Below, piece after piece: positions 9,101 through 18,103 of a stretch of 64,000 nucleotides of DNA; positions within the stretch are counted from its first letter, which is position 1; the number at the start of each line of letters is the position of its first letter. The stretch covers positions 124,001 to 188,000 of the forward strand of contig CAYFLT010000001.1 in assembly GCA_964344055.1 (NCBI GenBank), in the 5' to 3' direction. Source of the stretch: OFTM10 sp964344055 (GTDB lineage Bacteria; Actinomycetota; Acidimicrobiia; Acidimicrobiales; Aldehydirespiratoraceae). A model generated the notes under the pieces. The model was not told where the DNA came from and searched no databases. It saw only the letters and a program-made list of their open reading frames with translations. Both the position numbers and the translations under genes were made by a program.

Positions 9101-11216
9101 TCCAGAACTCCGGCGATGGTGCGCCGGCAGCTCGCACCGTCCTCGAACAGGGTGGCCTGACCAAACGGTACGACGCCGTTTCGGCCCGCTCCGATCACCA
9201 CGTCTGCGAGGGTCGCCTGTCCGGCGATCTCGTCGATGACGGCGTCGCGGTCGGGCGACTGCCGAGTCTCGGTGCCGGTCACTGCATAGTCGATGTCGCA
9301 GCAGATGCCCGAAGCACTCAGAGAGAAGCCGTAGGTCTCGGAGACGTCGTAGGTGAAGGTCGTGTCGCCGGGTACGTCGGTCCATGAGTGCGCGACCGTG
9401 ATCGGCTCGGGAGGGGTGGAGAAGCCGTCGAGTACCGGCATCTGGATCGCGGGTTTGGTCAGCCCGGAGCCGATCCCGCCGATGAGCTCGACCGTTTCCC
9501 AGTCGACCATTTCGAGGAAGATGTCCTGCGGCGTGGACTCGCCTTCTTCCTGATCCTGGGCCACGGCTTCGGAACGGTCGACCGCGAGGATCCCGACCGC
9601 GGGCGTGAGCAGGACGAGAATGAAGGCGGCAGCACCGAGGCGGCGAGCTTCTCCGACCTGAGGTTGGCGCCCGACGATCAACCCCAGTGCGGTGGCCACG
9701 GACAGGATCGTGAGTGCCAACCCGAACTGGATCACCCCCGCTCGGTTCGCCAACCCGGCCACTTGGGTGACGACGAGGCCGGCGATGAAGGCCAACACCG
9801 CAATCGCCGTTCGCTTGGCATAGAGCCCTCTCGCCGTGTTGCGGACGGTGAGGTTGCGGCCTTGGGCGAGCCCGAGCACGAGGCCGACACCGACAGCCAC
9901 CGCACCGGCCCACAGCGGCGTCCGGGTGCTGAACAGCAGGGTCATGGCCACCGCGACCGCGGCCATGACCACGACTCGCAGGATGTCGAATCGTGGTCGG
10001 AGGCGGCTCTCCTTGCCGACCAGAACCAGGCTCAGCACGATTCCGAGGATCGAGAGCACCAACATGACGATCCCGACCACGGAGAGCAACTGCTCCCAGA
10101 GACCCGACCCCTCACCGCCCGCGGGGCTCCTTGCCGCCCGACCGGGATCCTCGGCCTCGGCGGGTACGAGCGATCCGTCGTCGGCCAGGGTGGGCGCGTC
10201 CGCGCCGGAACCGCTGGTGTCGATCTCGATCGGGGCGGCGCCTTCGGCCAGTGACTCGTCGATCGTGAGCCACGCGGGAAGTGGGGTGAAGTAGCTCGAC
10301 GGCGGGATGTGGGCGATGCCGTCACAGGAGCGCGCCAAGGGCGAGACCGCCGAGATGAGACGTTGGGCCTCGGCGACCATCTCGTCGCGTGGGAATCGTT
10401 TGCTCGGGTCGCGGAAGTCGATCCGAGCGGAGACGGCGAGTCCGTCGGACCCGGGGAGGATCACGGTTCCGTTCGCGTCATACGGCTCGACCGAACAGAC
10501 GGTGATGACGGATCCGCCGCTCTGACTCGGCGTGGCGAACTGGACGTTCATTACCACGTCGGACCAGAGCGAATACTCCTCGTCGGGAACGGTGGAGTGC
10601 TCGCCGCCGGGGCTCCACCAGCAGTTCACGTTCCAGATCCCGCCGCGGCTGGACACGTCAGCAGCGGTCTCGAACGTGACCGCCAGCGGGCCCACCGTTT
10701 CGCTGCAGTCGATCGGCGGCGGACACGGTTCGGCCCGGTCGCCTGTGCCGCCAACTGCGCGGCCGCGGCCTCGAACGCCGAAGCGGGCAGGTCGACTCGG
10801 TCTCGGTAGTAGTTGAAGTCCCCCTGCGCGGCCACACCGTCCGCGCGAACGGTGCCTCGGATGTTGGTGTACTGCTCGTCGTCGGTGGTGCTCGAGATCC
10901 GTTGGCAGATGTACGCGTCCTCCACCCCCGGGGGTTGCCAGGTCACCGACACCGTGGTGTTCGCCGACAGATCTTCGGCGGTATAGGTGCACGTGACGGT
11001 GACGTCGCTGGTCGACGCTCTCGCGGTGACCTCGTGGACGGTCATGGTTTCCAGGGTGGGGCAGACGAACTCGTCGACCAGCGCGTCGAGCTCCTCTTGT
11101 CCGAGAAGCTCCTCGAACTCGACGTCGTCGGTCTGGGCCCCCGCGACGGTCGGCGAGAACACAACCGGCGCCAAGGCGAGTGCCATGGCTGCCACCCAAC
11201 GTGACCTCCACCTCAC
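6149..11216 (-). CDS. Giant secreted/multi-TM protein with ExoY/CyaA-like C-terminal domain (frameshift and gap inside)
   Basis: Roughly 1,690 residues once a frameshift near 10733-10737 and the gap at 8113-8122 are bridged. It starts at GTG 11216 with a signal peptide ending PTVAGA. Next come a Cys-containing extracytoplasmic region, about seven TM segments (coding 10.1-9.6 kb), a second Cys-rich region (up to about 8.4 kb), an Asp/Gly-rich linker, a charged helical region (8.0-7.5 kb) and a hydrophobic stretch. The last 270 residues resemble edema-factor/CyaA/ExoY nucleotidyl cyclases: VPKPEAIKIK has Lys codons at 6824-6826 and 6803-6805, seven residues apart as in those enzymes; KPIAGDHDVFDI gives the Asp-x-Asp pair (6473-6481); QHGAHM gives the His (6341-6343). 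The Asn six residues after that His is not conserved. The cyclase assignment is motif-based. The frameshift is probably a lost G. Confidence 0.6.
8113..8122. other. Assembly gap (10 N) in the giant gene
   Basis: The frame upstream and the frame downstream (continuing SIPLFDDPAEAERLADAL into the C-terminal part) belong to one gene. The true gap length is unknown. Confidence 0.95.
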
Positions 11217-11304
11217 GGGTCCCAGAGTGCCACAGTCCGTGACCCCAGCCCCATTGGGAGGGCAACCTCGTGCCACCGCGGCAGCCGGCAAATCCTCAGG
11301 AAGG

Positions 11305-11332
11305 TTGCCGGACCTGCCGAATGGGTTACAGT
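11305..11332 (+). promoter_or_regulatory. leu leader promoter
   Basis: -35 TTGCCG (11305-11310), 16-base spacer, -10 TACAGT (11327-11332). The predicted transcription start is about 11339-11340, which coincides with the GTG of the leader peptide. Confidence 0.6.
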
Positions 11333-11339
11333 GTCCCCC

Positions 11340-11378
11340 GTGAAGCACCAGCTGTCGTCCCTGCTTCTTCTCGTGTAG
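11340..11378 (+). CDS. leuL: leu leader peptide, Leu-rich
   Basis: A 12-codon ORF with a GTG start reads MKHQLSSLLLLV and stop. It has five Leu codons, four of them consecutive (CTG CTT CTT CTC); CTT is a poorly used codon at this GC content. It has no Shine-Dalgarno sequence and begins where the promoter predicts transcription to start, so it would be translated from a leaderless RNA. Its place upstream of 2-isopropylmalate synthase and directly before two hairpins marks it as the sensor of leucyl-tRNA supply in an attenuation-type control. Confidence 0.8.
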   Translation: MKHQLSSLLLLV

Positions 11379-11404
11379 GCGAGCGCCACATAGCGGCGCT
11401 CGCC
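11378..11404 (+). promoter_or_regulatory. Leader hairpin 1 (perfect 10-bp stem)
   Basis: GGCGAGCGCC (11378-11387) pairs perfectly with GGCGCTCGCC (11395-11404) around a 7-base loop. The stem begins at the last base of the leader stop codon, so a ribosome finishing the peptide would cover it. Confidence 0.7.
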
Positions 11405-11445
11405 GAACCCCCTGTGCCCGTGGGCCCGGGGGGTTCTGTGCTTTT
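11405..11445 (+). terminator. leuA attenuator terminator
   Basis: GAACCCCC (11405-11412) pairs with GGGGGTTC (11429-11436); an inner GCCC/GGGC pair extends the stem, and TGTGCTTTT follows. It starts directly after hairpin 1. I do not see a clear mutually exclusive antiterminator, so the switching mechanism is open. Confidence 0.65.
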
Positions 11446-11531
11446 CGGAGCACGTTTCGCGAGGAGGATCGGGCCGGGAGCAGGTGCTTTCCTGCCGAGA
11501 GGCACCCGACCAAACCAGAAAGAACAGACCC

Positions 11532-13245
11532 ATGACCACGATGCCGTTCGAGAAGTACCGCCCGTATCCGGCGGTAGAGCTTCCCGACCGCACCTGGCCC
11601 GGTACTCGGATCGAGACGGCCCCGGTGTGGTGCTCCGTCGACCTTCGCGACGGAAACCAAGCCCTCGTCGATCCGATGGACTCCACCCGCAAGAAGCGCA
11701 TGTGGGACCTCCTCGTGAAGATGGGTTTCAAGGAGATCGAGGTCGGGTTCCCGGCTGCCTCCCAGACCGACTTCGACTTCGTGCGTGAACTGATCGACGG
11801 TGGCCACATCCCCGACGACGTCACCATCCAGGTGCTCACCCAGGCTCGCAAGGAGTTGATCGATCGCACCTTCGAGGCCATCGAGGGCGCACCGAGCACG
11901 ATCGTCCACCTCTACAACTCCACCTCCACCACCCAGCGACGGGTCGTGTTCGGAACGGATCGTCAGGGGATCATCGACATCGCGGTCGAGGGCGCCAAGG
12001 TCTGCATGGAGGGACTCGAGCGGTCCACCAACCCGGATTCGATCCGCTGGGAGTACTCACCGGAGAGCTACACCGGCACCGAGCCGGAATTCGCGGTGGA
12101 GATCTGCGAGCGGGTCATGGACGTGTTCCAGCCGACCCCCGAGCGNNNNNNNNNNCCTGAACCTGCCGGCCACCGTCGAGATGTCGACCCCGAACCTCTA
12201 CGCCGACATGATCGAGCGTTTCGACCGCACCATCCGCGATCGCGACAGCGTGCTGTTGTCTCTCCACCCCCACAACGACCGGGGCACCGCAGTGGCGGCC
12301 GCCGAGTTCGGCCTCATGGCCGGCGCCGACCGCATCGAGGGCACCCTGTTCGGCAATGGAGAACGCACCGGCAACGTCGACGTCGTCACCATCGCCCTGA
12401 ACCTGTTCACCCAGGGCGTCGACCCGACCCTCGACATGAGCGACATCGAGGAGATGCGCCGCGTCTACGAGTTCTCGAACCGGATGGCGATCGACCCCCG
12501 TCACCCGTACGTCGGCGACCTCGTCTACACCGCCTTCTCCGGCAGTCATCAAGACGCCATCAAGAAGGGGATGGCCGACATCTACGACGTTGTCCCCGGC
12601 GAGGAGCTGGCCGGCGAGTACGACGCCTGGGACGTGCCGTACCTGCCGATCGACCCGCGTCACCTCGGTCGCAGCTACGAGGCCGTGATCCGGGTCAACA
12701 GCCAGTCCGGCAAGGGCGGCGTGGCCTACGTCCTCTTGCACGAGTACGGCCTCGATCTGCCACGGGCGCTGCAGGTCGACTTCTCGAAGAAGATCCAGAA
12801 GGTCACCGAGGACACCGGCACCGAGATCACGTCCTACGAGATCCAGCGCCGGTTCATGGCCGAGTACGTCGAACCGTCGAACCCGAAGGTGGAGATCATC
12901 GGCCACCGATCCTCCAGCGACACGCTCGAGTCCGGCAAGACCACCCTCGAGGCGAAGCTGATCGTGAACGGTGATGAGGTGATGATCACCGGCGAGGGCA
13001 ACGGTCCGATCGATGCGTTCGTCCACGGCCTCCAGGCCGCCGACCTCTTCGACGGGAAGATCGTCGACTACAGCGAGCACACGATGGGGGCCGGCTCCGA
13101 CGCCACCGCGGTCGCCTACGTCGAGATCGACATCGGTGCACGCGACACCGTGTGGGGTGTCGGCCTCCACGAGTCCATCGTGTCGGCGTCGCTCCGCGCG
13201 ATCGTCTCCGCCGTCAACACCCTCGCCATCGCCGGCCACTTCTGA
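11532..13245 (+). CDS. leuA: 2-isopropylmalate synthase
   Basis: It catalyses the first committed step of leucine biosynthesis, condensing acetyl-CoA with 2-ketoisovalerate. About 570 residues, matching the long actinobacterial LeuA form. The TIM-barrel catalytic part has VDLRDGNQAL, GFKEIEVGFPAASQTDFDF, the metal-binding SLHPHNDRG and EGTLFGNGERTGNVD. The C-terminal LeuA regulatory (leucine-feedback) domain ends in AIVSAVNTLAIAG. The gap at 12146-12155 falls at PTPER/LNLPATVEM. The frames either side fit if the true gap is 9 bases (or another multiple of three), not 10, so the gene is probably intact. The start ATG follows a weak purine-rich stretch and the leu leader region. Confidence 0.95.
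12146..12155. other. Assembly gap (10 N) in leuA
   Basis: Flanking codons are in register only if the real gap is a multiple of three; 9 bases would supply three missing residues after PTPER. Confidence 0.95.
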
Positions 13246-13308
13246 CTCCAGCGAGCCGGTGCTTCAGGGGTCTGACCCCCGTTGCTTCTCGGCTGCGATC
13301 ATGGAGCG

Positions 13309-14598
13309 ATGCGGTGGAACGGTGCGACTTTGGTGATCCTCGCCTTCTGTCTCGGCGCAACCTCCTGTGGAGGGGGCGCCGAGACGGGCGGTTCCACCAC
13401 GTCGACGTCGACCTCGACGGCTCCGGCGACCACTGCCGCCCCCACGACGACGGCTGCGCCGACCTCGACGGCTCCGGCGACCACCTCACCGGCCACGACG
13501 GCGGCGCCCACCGGCCTCCCGGTGTTCGCCGATTGTGCCGGACTCGGTGGACCGCCGACGGGTGGTCGGCTGACCTTCGTGGCCGACGGTCGGCTCTGGC
13601 AGGTGGAGCCGGACGGGTCGCTCCATTGCCTCGCCGAGCTACCCGGCGCGGATCCCAACGGGATCGTCGCCTGGTCACCGACGGGTGAGAAGGTGGTCTT
13701 CGACGACGGCCGCGTGCTCGACGCCGATGGGGAGTCGCGCTCGGCCGGCGGGATCGAGGGGACCATCACCGGCTGGACCTGGCCCACCGGGGTTCGTTTT
13801 CTCGAAGCGGACGGTCCGGCGCTGCGCAAGCACGAGGCCGACGGATCGGGAGCCACCGACATCTCGGTGGTCGATCAGCACGACGTCGTCGTCTATCACC
13901 CCGACGGCCTGCACTTCGCGGCGTTCGGCACGGCGCCGGTCACGTTCTTCGAATTCGACGAGGAGGGCAACGAGACGGCCACGGTGTTCGACCAACTCGG
14001 GCTGTTCATCGTCCGCAACGGCGACCCCGAACCCCACCAGCTCATCGAGCCGACAGACGCGGTGATCACGGACGCGGTCTTCTCCGCCGATGGTGCCCGG
14101 CTCAGCTTCATCGCGATCCACGACGGGAATGACCACCACGTTCATTCCTTCCACCTTCCCCACATGATCTTCGACGAAGGGGAGGAGAAGCTCCTGACCG
14201 CACTCGTCGAGGACTCTGAGACGATCGAACCGATCGTCCGCAGCACCGCCGGGTTCGCCCATCTGGTGGTGGACGCGGCCAATCCGGACCGCCTCCTCGT
14301 TGCTCGCGGTGAATGCGGACAGGGTGCGACGGTGATGCTGCTGGACGCCGTCACCGACGAGGCATCGCCGGTCGCCGACGACCTGGATGCGATCCCCGTC
14401 GGCTTCATCGGGGGGAACCGTGTGGCCATCCAGGAGGTCACCGACGAATGCGCGCCGACGGGCGGCCTGTGGATCGTCGATCTGGCCGACGGGTCCCGGG
14501 TCGAGGTCGCCGACGACATCGGGTCGGCTGCGGTTCGCGCCCCTGCTCCCGAACTGAACCTCTCTCTGCAGGACCTCACCATCGTCGGCTTCGCTTGA
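13309..14598 (+). CDS. Lipoprotein with beta-propeller-like repeats
   Basis: About 429 residues. The signal peptide ends in the lipobox LGATSC and a CGGG mature end, then a Ser/Thr/Ala/Pro linker of about 50 residues. The rest carries WD40/PD40-like strands (LTFVADGRLWQVEPDGS, IVAWSPTGEKVVFDDG, AVFSADGARLSFIAIHDG), which suggests a TolB-like propeller exposed outside the membrane. I chose the ATG at 13309, nine codons inside the longest frame, because it begins the signal peptide. No enzyme motif is visible and the role is unknown. Confidence 0.75.
   Translation: MRWNGATLVILAFCLGATSCGGGAETGGSTTSTSTSTAPATTAAPTTTAAPTSTAPATTSPATTAAPTGLPVFADCAGLGGPPTGGRLTFVADGRLWQVEPDGSLHCLAELPGADPNGIVAWSPTGEKVVFDDGRVLDADGESRSAGGIEGTITGWTWPTGVRFLEADGPALRKHEADGSGATDISVVDQHDVVVYHPDGLHFAAFGTAPVTFFEFDEEGNETATVFDQLGLFIVRNGDPEPHQLIEPTDAVITDAVFSADGARLSFIAIHDGNDHHVHSFHLPHMIFDEGEEKLLTALVEDSETIEPIVRSTAGFAHLVVDAANPDRLLVARGECGQGATVMLLDAVTDEASPVADDLDAIPVGFIGGNRVAIQEVTDECAPTGGLWIVDLADGSRVEVADDIGSAAVRAPAPELNLSLQDLTIVGFA
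13410..13484 (+). repeat. 24-bp direct repeat in linker codons
   Basis: The same 24 bases occur at 13410-13433 and 13461-13484, 51 bases apart and in frame. They encode part of the Thr/Ala/Pro linker of the lipoprotein. Such repeats can expand or contract by slippage. Confidence 0.75.
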
Positions 14599-14673
14599 TA
14601 GGCGATCGCCGGCCGCCCGGGAGGCGGCTCACGATCACTGGGGTGCTGCATGGGTGGGGCCCGGGCGGCTCGC

Positions 14674-14679
14674 TAGGGT
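14674..14679 (+). promoter_or_regulatory. -10 box TAGGGT for leaderless start
   Basis: TAGGGT lies 7 bases before the ATG at 14687. Confidence 0.5.
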
Positions 14680-14686
14680 CGAGGCC

Positions 14687-15544
14687 ATGACCCCCACCGC
14701 ACCCATCCGCTCCCGCTGGCTGCTCCTCTTCGTCGTGCTCGCCCTCTTCGCCGCCTCGTGCGGCGGGGGAGACGACGACAGCGCGGACGGCGGCGATGAC
14801 ACATCCGACGACACCGATGCAGGTGATGACACCAGTGGTGACGATGCCTCCGACGGGTCCGGTGGTGATGACGAGCCGTCCGACGACGACACGGGTGACG
14901 ATTCCGACACTCCCGACATCGGGATCGGTGGCGTCGACGTCGACAGCTTCTGTGAGGCATCGCGGGAGAACGACGCCTTGTCGGACTCGTTCAACCCGCT
15001 CGCCGGACCGGACGAAGTGCGGCGCCAGATGCTCGAGGCCCGTGATCGACTGAGCACAGCGATCCCGCTCGCACCAGGTGAGATTCAAGGCGATCTCGGG
15101 ATCGTTCTCGACGGCTTCGAGCAGATGATCTCGATCCTGGAGTCCCACGACTGGGACTTCCTCGCGGCGGCCGACGACATCGAGGCCCTCACAGAATTGC
15201 CGGAGCAGACGGCGGCTTCGGACCGCATCGACCAGTGGGAGCTCGACAACTGTGGAATCCCGATCGACGACGGAGGCGACGACGGCGACACCCTGGGCGA
15301 CAACCCGTTCGCGGATCCGAACGTGATGATGGCGCTCCTCGAAACCGAGTCCGGGCGGGAGCTGTTCATCGACGGCATGACCGAGGACGGCGACCTCACC
15401 CGCGAGCAGGCGGGCTGTCTGATCGACACCCTCGACCTCGAGCTGCTGTTCGCGCTCGGCCAGGGTGAGGAGCCCACCGGTGAGATGCTGCCGATGCTGT
15501 TCGGCGCATTCGACACGTGCGGGATCGATCCGTCAGGCTTCTGA
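14687..15544 (+). CDS. Acidic lipoprotein of unknown function
   Basis: About 285 residues. The signal peptide ends LFAASC, followed by GGG and about 60 residues made almost only of Asp, Gly, Ser and Thr. The globular remainder is helical and contains four cysteines (FCEAS, DNCGIP, AGCLID, DTCGID) that may form disulfides. No family was recognised. The luciferase-like gene starts 4 bases after the stop, so the two may be co-transcribed, though no functional link is evident. Confidence 0.75.
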   Translation: MTPTAPIRSRWLLLFVVLALFAASCGGGDDDSADGGDDTSDDTDAGDDTSGDDASDGSGGDDEPSDDDTGDDSDTPDIGIGGVDVDSFCEASRENDALSDSFNPLAGPDEVRRQMLEARDRLSTAIPLAPGEIQGDLGIVLDGFEQMISILESHDWDFLAAADDIEALTELPEQTAASDRIDQWELDNCGIPIDDGGDDGDTLGDNPFADPNVMMALLETESGRELFIDGMTEDGDLTREQAGCLIDTLDLELLFALGQGEEPTGEMLPMLFGAFDTCGIDPSGF

Positions 15545-15548
15545 GCCC

Positions 15549-16518
15549 ATGGCCTTCACGCTGATACGCCTCAACCACGCTCACCCCGATCCCAGCGACG
15601 GGGCCGAGATGAGCGACCGCTATCGGGCCGCACTCGACATGATCGAGTACCTCGACGAGCGGGGCATCAACGCGGTCCAGCTCGACGAGCATCACGTGAC
15701 GTCCACCGGATGGTCGCCGACGCCGATGATGACGGCCGGCATGATTCTGGCCCGGACGAAGCACGTGGTGTGCATGATCGGCGCGTTGCTGTTGCCCCTC
15801 CACGACCCGCTCCGCGTGGCGGAGGATCTCGCGGTGCTCGATCTCGTGGGGCGGGGCCGGATCGTCGCAACGCTCGGGATCGGCTACCGGCCCAAGGAGT
15901 ACGCGGCGGTGGGCAAGGAGTGGGACGAGCGGGGCCGAATCCTCGACGACAGCATCGACGTGATGATGAAAGCCTGGACGGGTGAACCCTTCGAACTCAA
16001 CGATGAGACCATCCAGGTCCTCCCCAAACCCTTCAGCCACCCGCATCCTCAGATCATGGTCGGCCAAGGTGTCGGCCCTCCGGGCGGTGCGGCTGGGGCT
16101 GCCGTTTGCGATGGGCGGCAACAAGCCGGAAGTGAAGTCCTACTACGAAGAGCTCTGTGTCGAAGCCGGCCTCACTCCGATGGTGATTTGTCCGGAGGAA
16201 GCGCCCCAGATCGTCGTGGTGGACGACCCTGAGCGGGCGTGGGCAGAATTCGGTGAACACTGGCTGCTCGAGGCCCAGACCTATCACGGCTGGCAACAGC
16301 CCCATCAGAAGTCTGTCGTGCACAGCCAGGCCGAGAATGTGGCCGAACTCCGGGAGGAGGGCATCTACCGGTTCCTCACCCCGGACGAGGCGGCGGATCT
16401 GGCTCGCACGAAGGGTTCGATCGCGATCCATCCGCTGGTCGGCGGAATGCCGATCGACGCGGCCTGGCAGTGCGTGGAGCTCTTCGCCGATCGGGTGCTG
16501 CTCTCCGAGGACGTATGA
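15549..16518 (+). CDS. LLM-class (luciferase-like, probably F420-dependent) oxidoreductase, frameshifted
   Basis: About 322 residues when rejoined. The N-terminal part has AVQLDEHHVTSTGWSPTP, ALLLPLHDPLRVAEDLAVL, GRIVATLGIGYRPKEY and the helix RGRILDDSIDVMMKAWTG; the C-terminal part starts ALRAVRLGLPFA. The frame shifts by +1 at about 16061-16066, just after PQIMVG, where homologues have a conserved strand-loop, so one extra base there is likely. F420 rather than FMN is inferred from the family and taxon. It overlaps the next gene's start by ATGA, implying translational coupling. Confidence 0.8.
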
Positions 16519-17405
16519 GCGACTGGGCCGCGCTCGCCGCTCGCGCGTCGATGGCCTCCCACGACCTCGTGGGATGGATCTTCTGGGACCCGACGGCGAT
16601 CGCGAACTACGCCCGGCTCGGAGTGCCCGATGGGATGGGCTACTACGCGGCGGTACGGTTCGGCCCGATCGCGGGGGCGGGCAACGACGTGTGCGGTGCC
16701 GTCGGCTACTCCATCAATCCGGTGTTCCTCGGGATGGGGCTCGATCTGTGTCGCCAGCACACGGATTTCGAGTCGGCGATGCGAGCCCGTGACGACGCGG
16801 TGGTGCCGGGACTGGCCGTGATCGACCCGCAGCTGCCGGAACGTCTGGCTGCGCTCGGTTCTGATCTCTGGCGAGCTGTCGATGAGTTGCCCGCGTCTGG
16901 GCGGGCGTTCTTCGCGGCCCACCGGGAGCGTCCGCGGCCGGGACCCGCTGAGGCGGCCTTGTCGGCCTGGTTGGCGGTCAACTGCCTCCGTGAGTGGCGG
17001 GGTGACACGCATTGGGCGTTGTGCGTCGCTCACGATCTCGACGCCGCCGAGGTGGGGCTGCTCCACAACGCGCTGGTCGACGGTCCCGATGTCGAGGGCT
17101 ACGAGGACAACGAGTGGATCGCCCGGAGTCGAGGTGTCGACGACGCCGGTATCGAGCGCGGCTGGTCCCGACTCAACGCGAAGGGTCTGGCCGACGGCAA
17201 ACAGATCAACGAGCGGGCCCGGGAACTTCGTCGCGCGATGGAGGAACGCACCGACGAGATCTCGGGCCAGATGTGGGAGCTGGTCGGGGAGGCCGAGACG
17301 GTCGCCCTCTGCGAGCTCGCCGAACCGCACCACGACGCCTTCCTCGCTCGCATCGACGCCACCGCCGGGCCCAATTGGATGCCCGCCGCCCGAATGCCCC
17401 GCTGA
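16515..17405 (+). CDS. SCO6745-like actinobacterial protein
   Basis: 296 residues, helix-rich. It resembles the uncharacterised SCO6745 family (SSLGWIFW-type opening, here HDLVGWIFWDPTAIANYARLG; GMGYYAAVRFGPIA; ARALRRAMEERTDE-like helix near the C-terminus). It was formerly annotated as a MarR/HTH-like fold without proven DNA binding. The ATG overlaps the stop of the luciferase-like gene (ATGA), so the pair forms an operon. The stop codon sits in the left arm of a bidirectional hairpin. Confidence 0.7.
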   Translation: MSDWAALAARASMASHDLVGWIFWDPTAIANYARLGVPDGMGYYAAVRFGPIAGAGNDVCGAVGYSINPVFLGMGLDLCRQHTDFESAMRARDDAVVPGLAVIDPQLPERLAALGSDLWRAVDELPASGRAFFAAHRERPRPGPAEAALSAWLAVNCLREWRGDTHWALCVAHDLDAAEVGLLHNALVDGPDVEGYEDNEWIARSRGVDDAGIERGWSRLNAKGLADGKQINERARELRRAMEERTDEISGQMWELVGEAETVALCELAEPHHDAFLARIDATAGPNWMPAARMPR

Positions 17406-17441
17406 GTTGTTTCGCTGGTGCCAGGCACCCGAAACAACTCA
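17403..17441. terminator. Bidirectional terminator hairpin containing both stop codons
   Basis: TGAGTTGTTTCG (17403-17414) pairs perfectly with CGAAACAACTCA (17430-17441), and an inner GGTGCC/GGCACC pair extends the stem. The outermost TGA on each strand is the stop codon of the gene on that strand. No terminal U-tract. Confidence 0.75.
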
Positions 17442-18062
17442 GAAGAGCGCCCGCGCCCGCTCGATGAGCTCGTCGGGAGCCTTGCCGACCGAGCCGCAGT
17501 CGAACGGCGGCGCGGGATCGTATTCGATGCCGAGTTGTACCGAACGGGCTGTGTCGTCGTCGGTGAGGGTGGCGCTGAGGGTGAGTGCCATGTCGATCCC
17601 CGCGGACACACCGGCTGCGGTGACCACCGGTCCGTCGACCACCACTCGCTCCTGAACCGGCGTGGCGCCGTAGGTCGCGAGGAGGTCGATGGCCGCCCAG
17701 TGGGTGGTGGCGCGCCGACCATCGAGGAGCCCTGCCGCTCCCAGGATCAACGCACCCGTGCACACCGACGTCACCCACTGGGCTCCCGCGGCGATGTGGC
17801 GGACCCAGTCGAGGATGCGATCGTCGGCTGCGGCCGCGAAGGTTCCCTCCAAACCCCCGGGCACGACCAGCACATCGGCGCGGTCGACATCTGCCATCGC
17901 CCATCCGGCGGTCAGTCCGAGGACGCCCGTGTCGGCCGTGACGGGGCCTCCATCCACACTCACCGAGATCGCCTCGACGCCCGGCAACCGGGACAACACA
18001 TCGTGTGGGCCGATGATGTCGAGGGTCGTGAGACCCTCGTAGAGGAAGAAGGCGATCCGCAT
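17439..18062 (-). CDS. DJ-1/PfpI family protein (isonitrile-hydratase/AraC-N-like)
   Basis: 207 residues. The class I glutaminase-like fold is seen in RIAFFLYEGLTTLDIIGPHD, VLVVPGG, the nucleophile elbow SVCTGALILGAAGLLDGRRATTHW (shown in full only as key residues Cys in SVCTGA and His in TTHW) and AAGVSAGIDMAL. The Cys and the TTHW His match isonitrile hydratase (InhA)-like members. The same fold forms the sensor part of many AraC-type regulators, but no HTH is attached here. I chose the ATG at 18062 because MRIAFFLYEG begins the fold. Function beyond family is unknown. Confidence 0.8.
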   Translation of the reverse strand: MRIAFFLYEGLTTLDIIGPHDVLSRLPGVEAISVSVDGGPVTADTGVLGLTAGWAMADVDRADVLVVPGGLEGTFAAAADDRILDWVRHIAAGAQWVTSVCTGALILGAAGLLDGRRATTHWAAIDLLATYGATPVQERVVVDGPVVTAAGVSAGIDMALTLSATLTDDDTARSVQLGIEYDPAPPFDCGSVGKAPDELIERARALF

Positions 18063-18103
18063 GATCTTGCATGCTGTCACGCAATGGCCCCAGACTTCAG
18101 GCC

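Noticed and set aside
11213..11909. Minus-strand frames extending the giant gene upstream into leuA
   Set aside because: They are antisense to leuA. The signal peptide at the GTG 11216 marks the true start.
13266..13283. Short hairpin around GGGGT-CTG-ACCCC after leuA
   Set aside because: Only five base pairs with a three-base loop and no U-tract; too weak to call a terminator.
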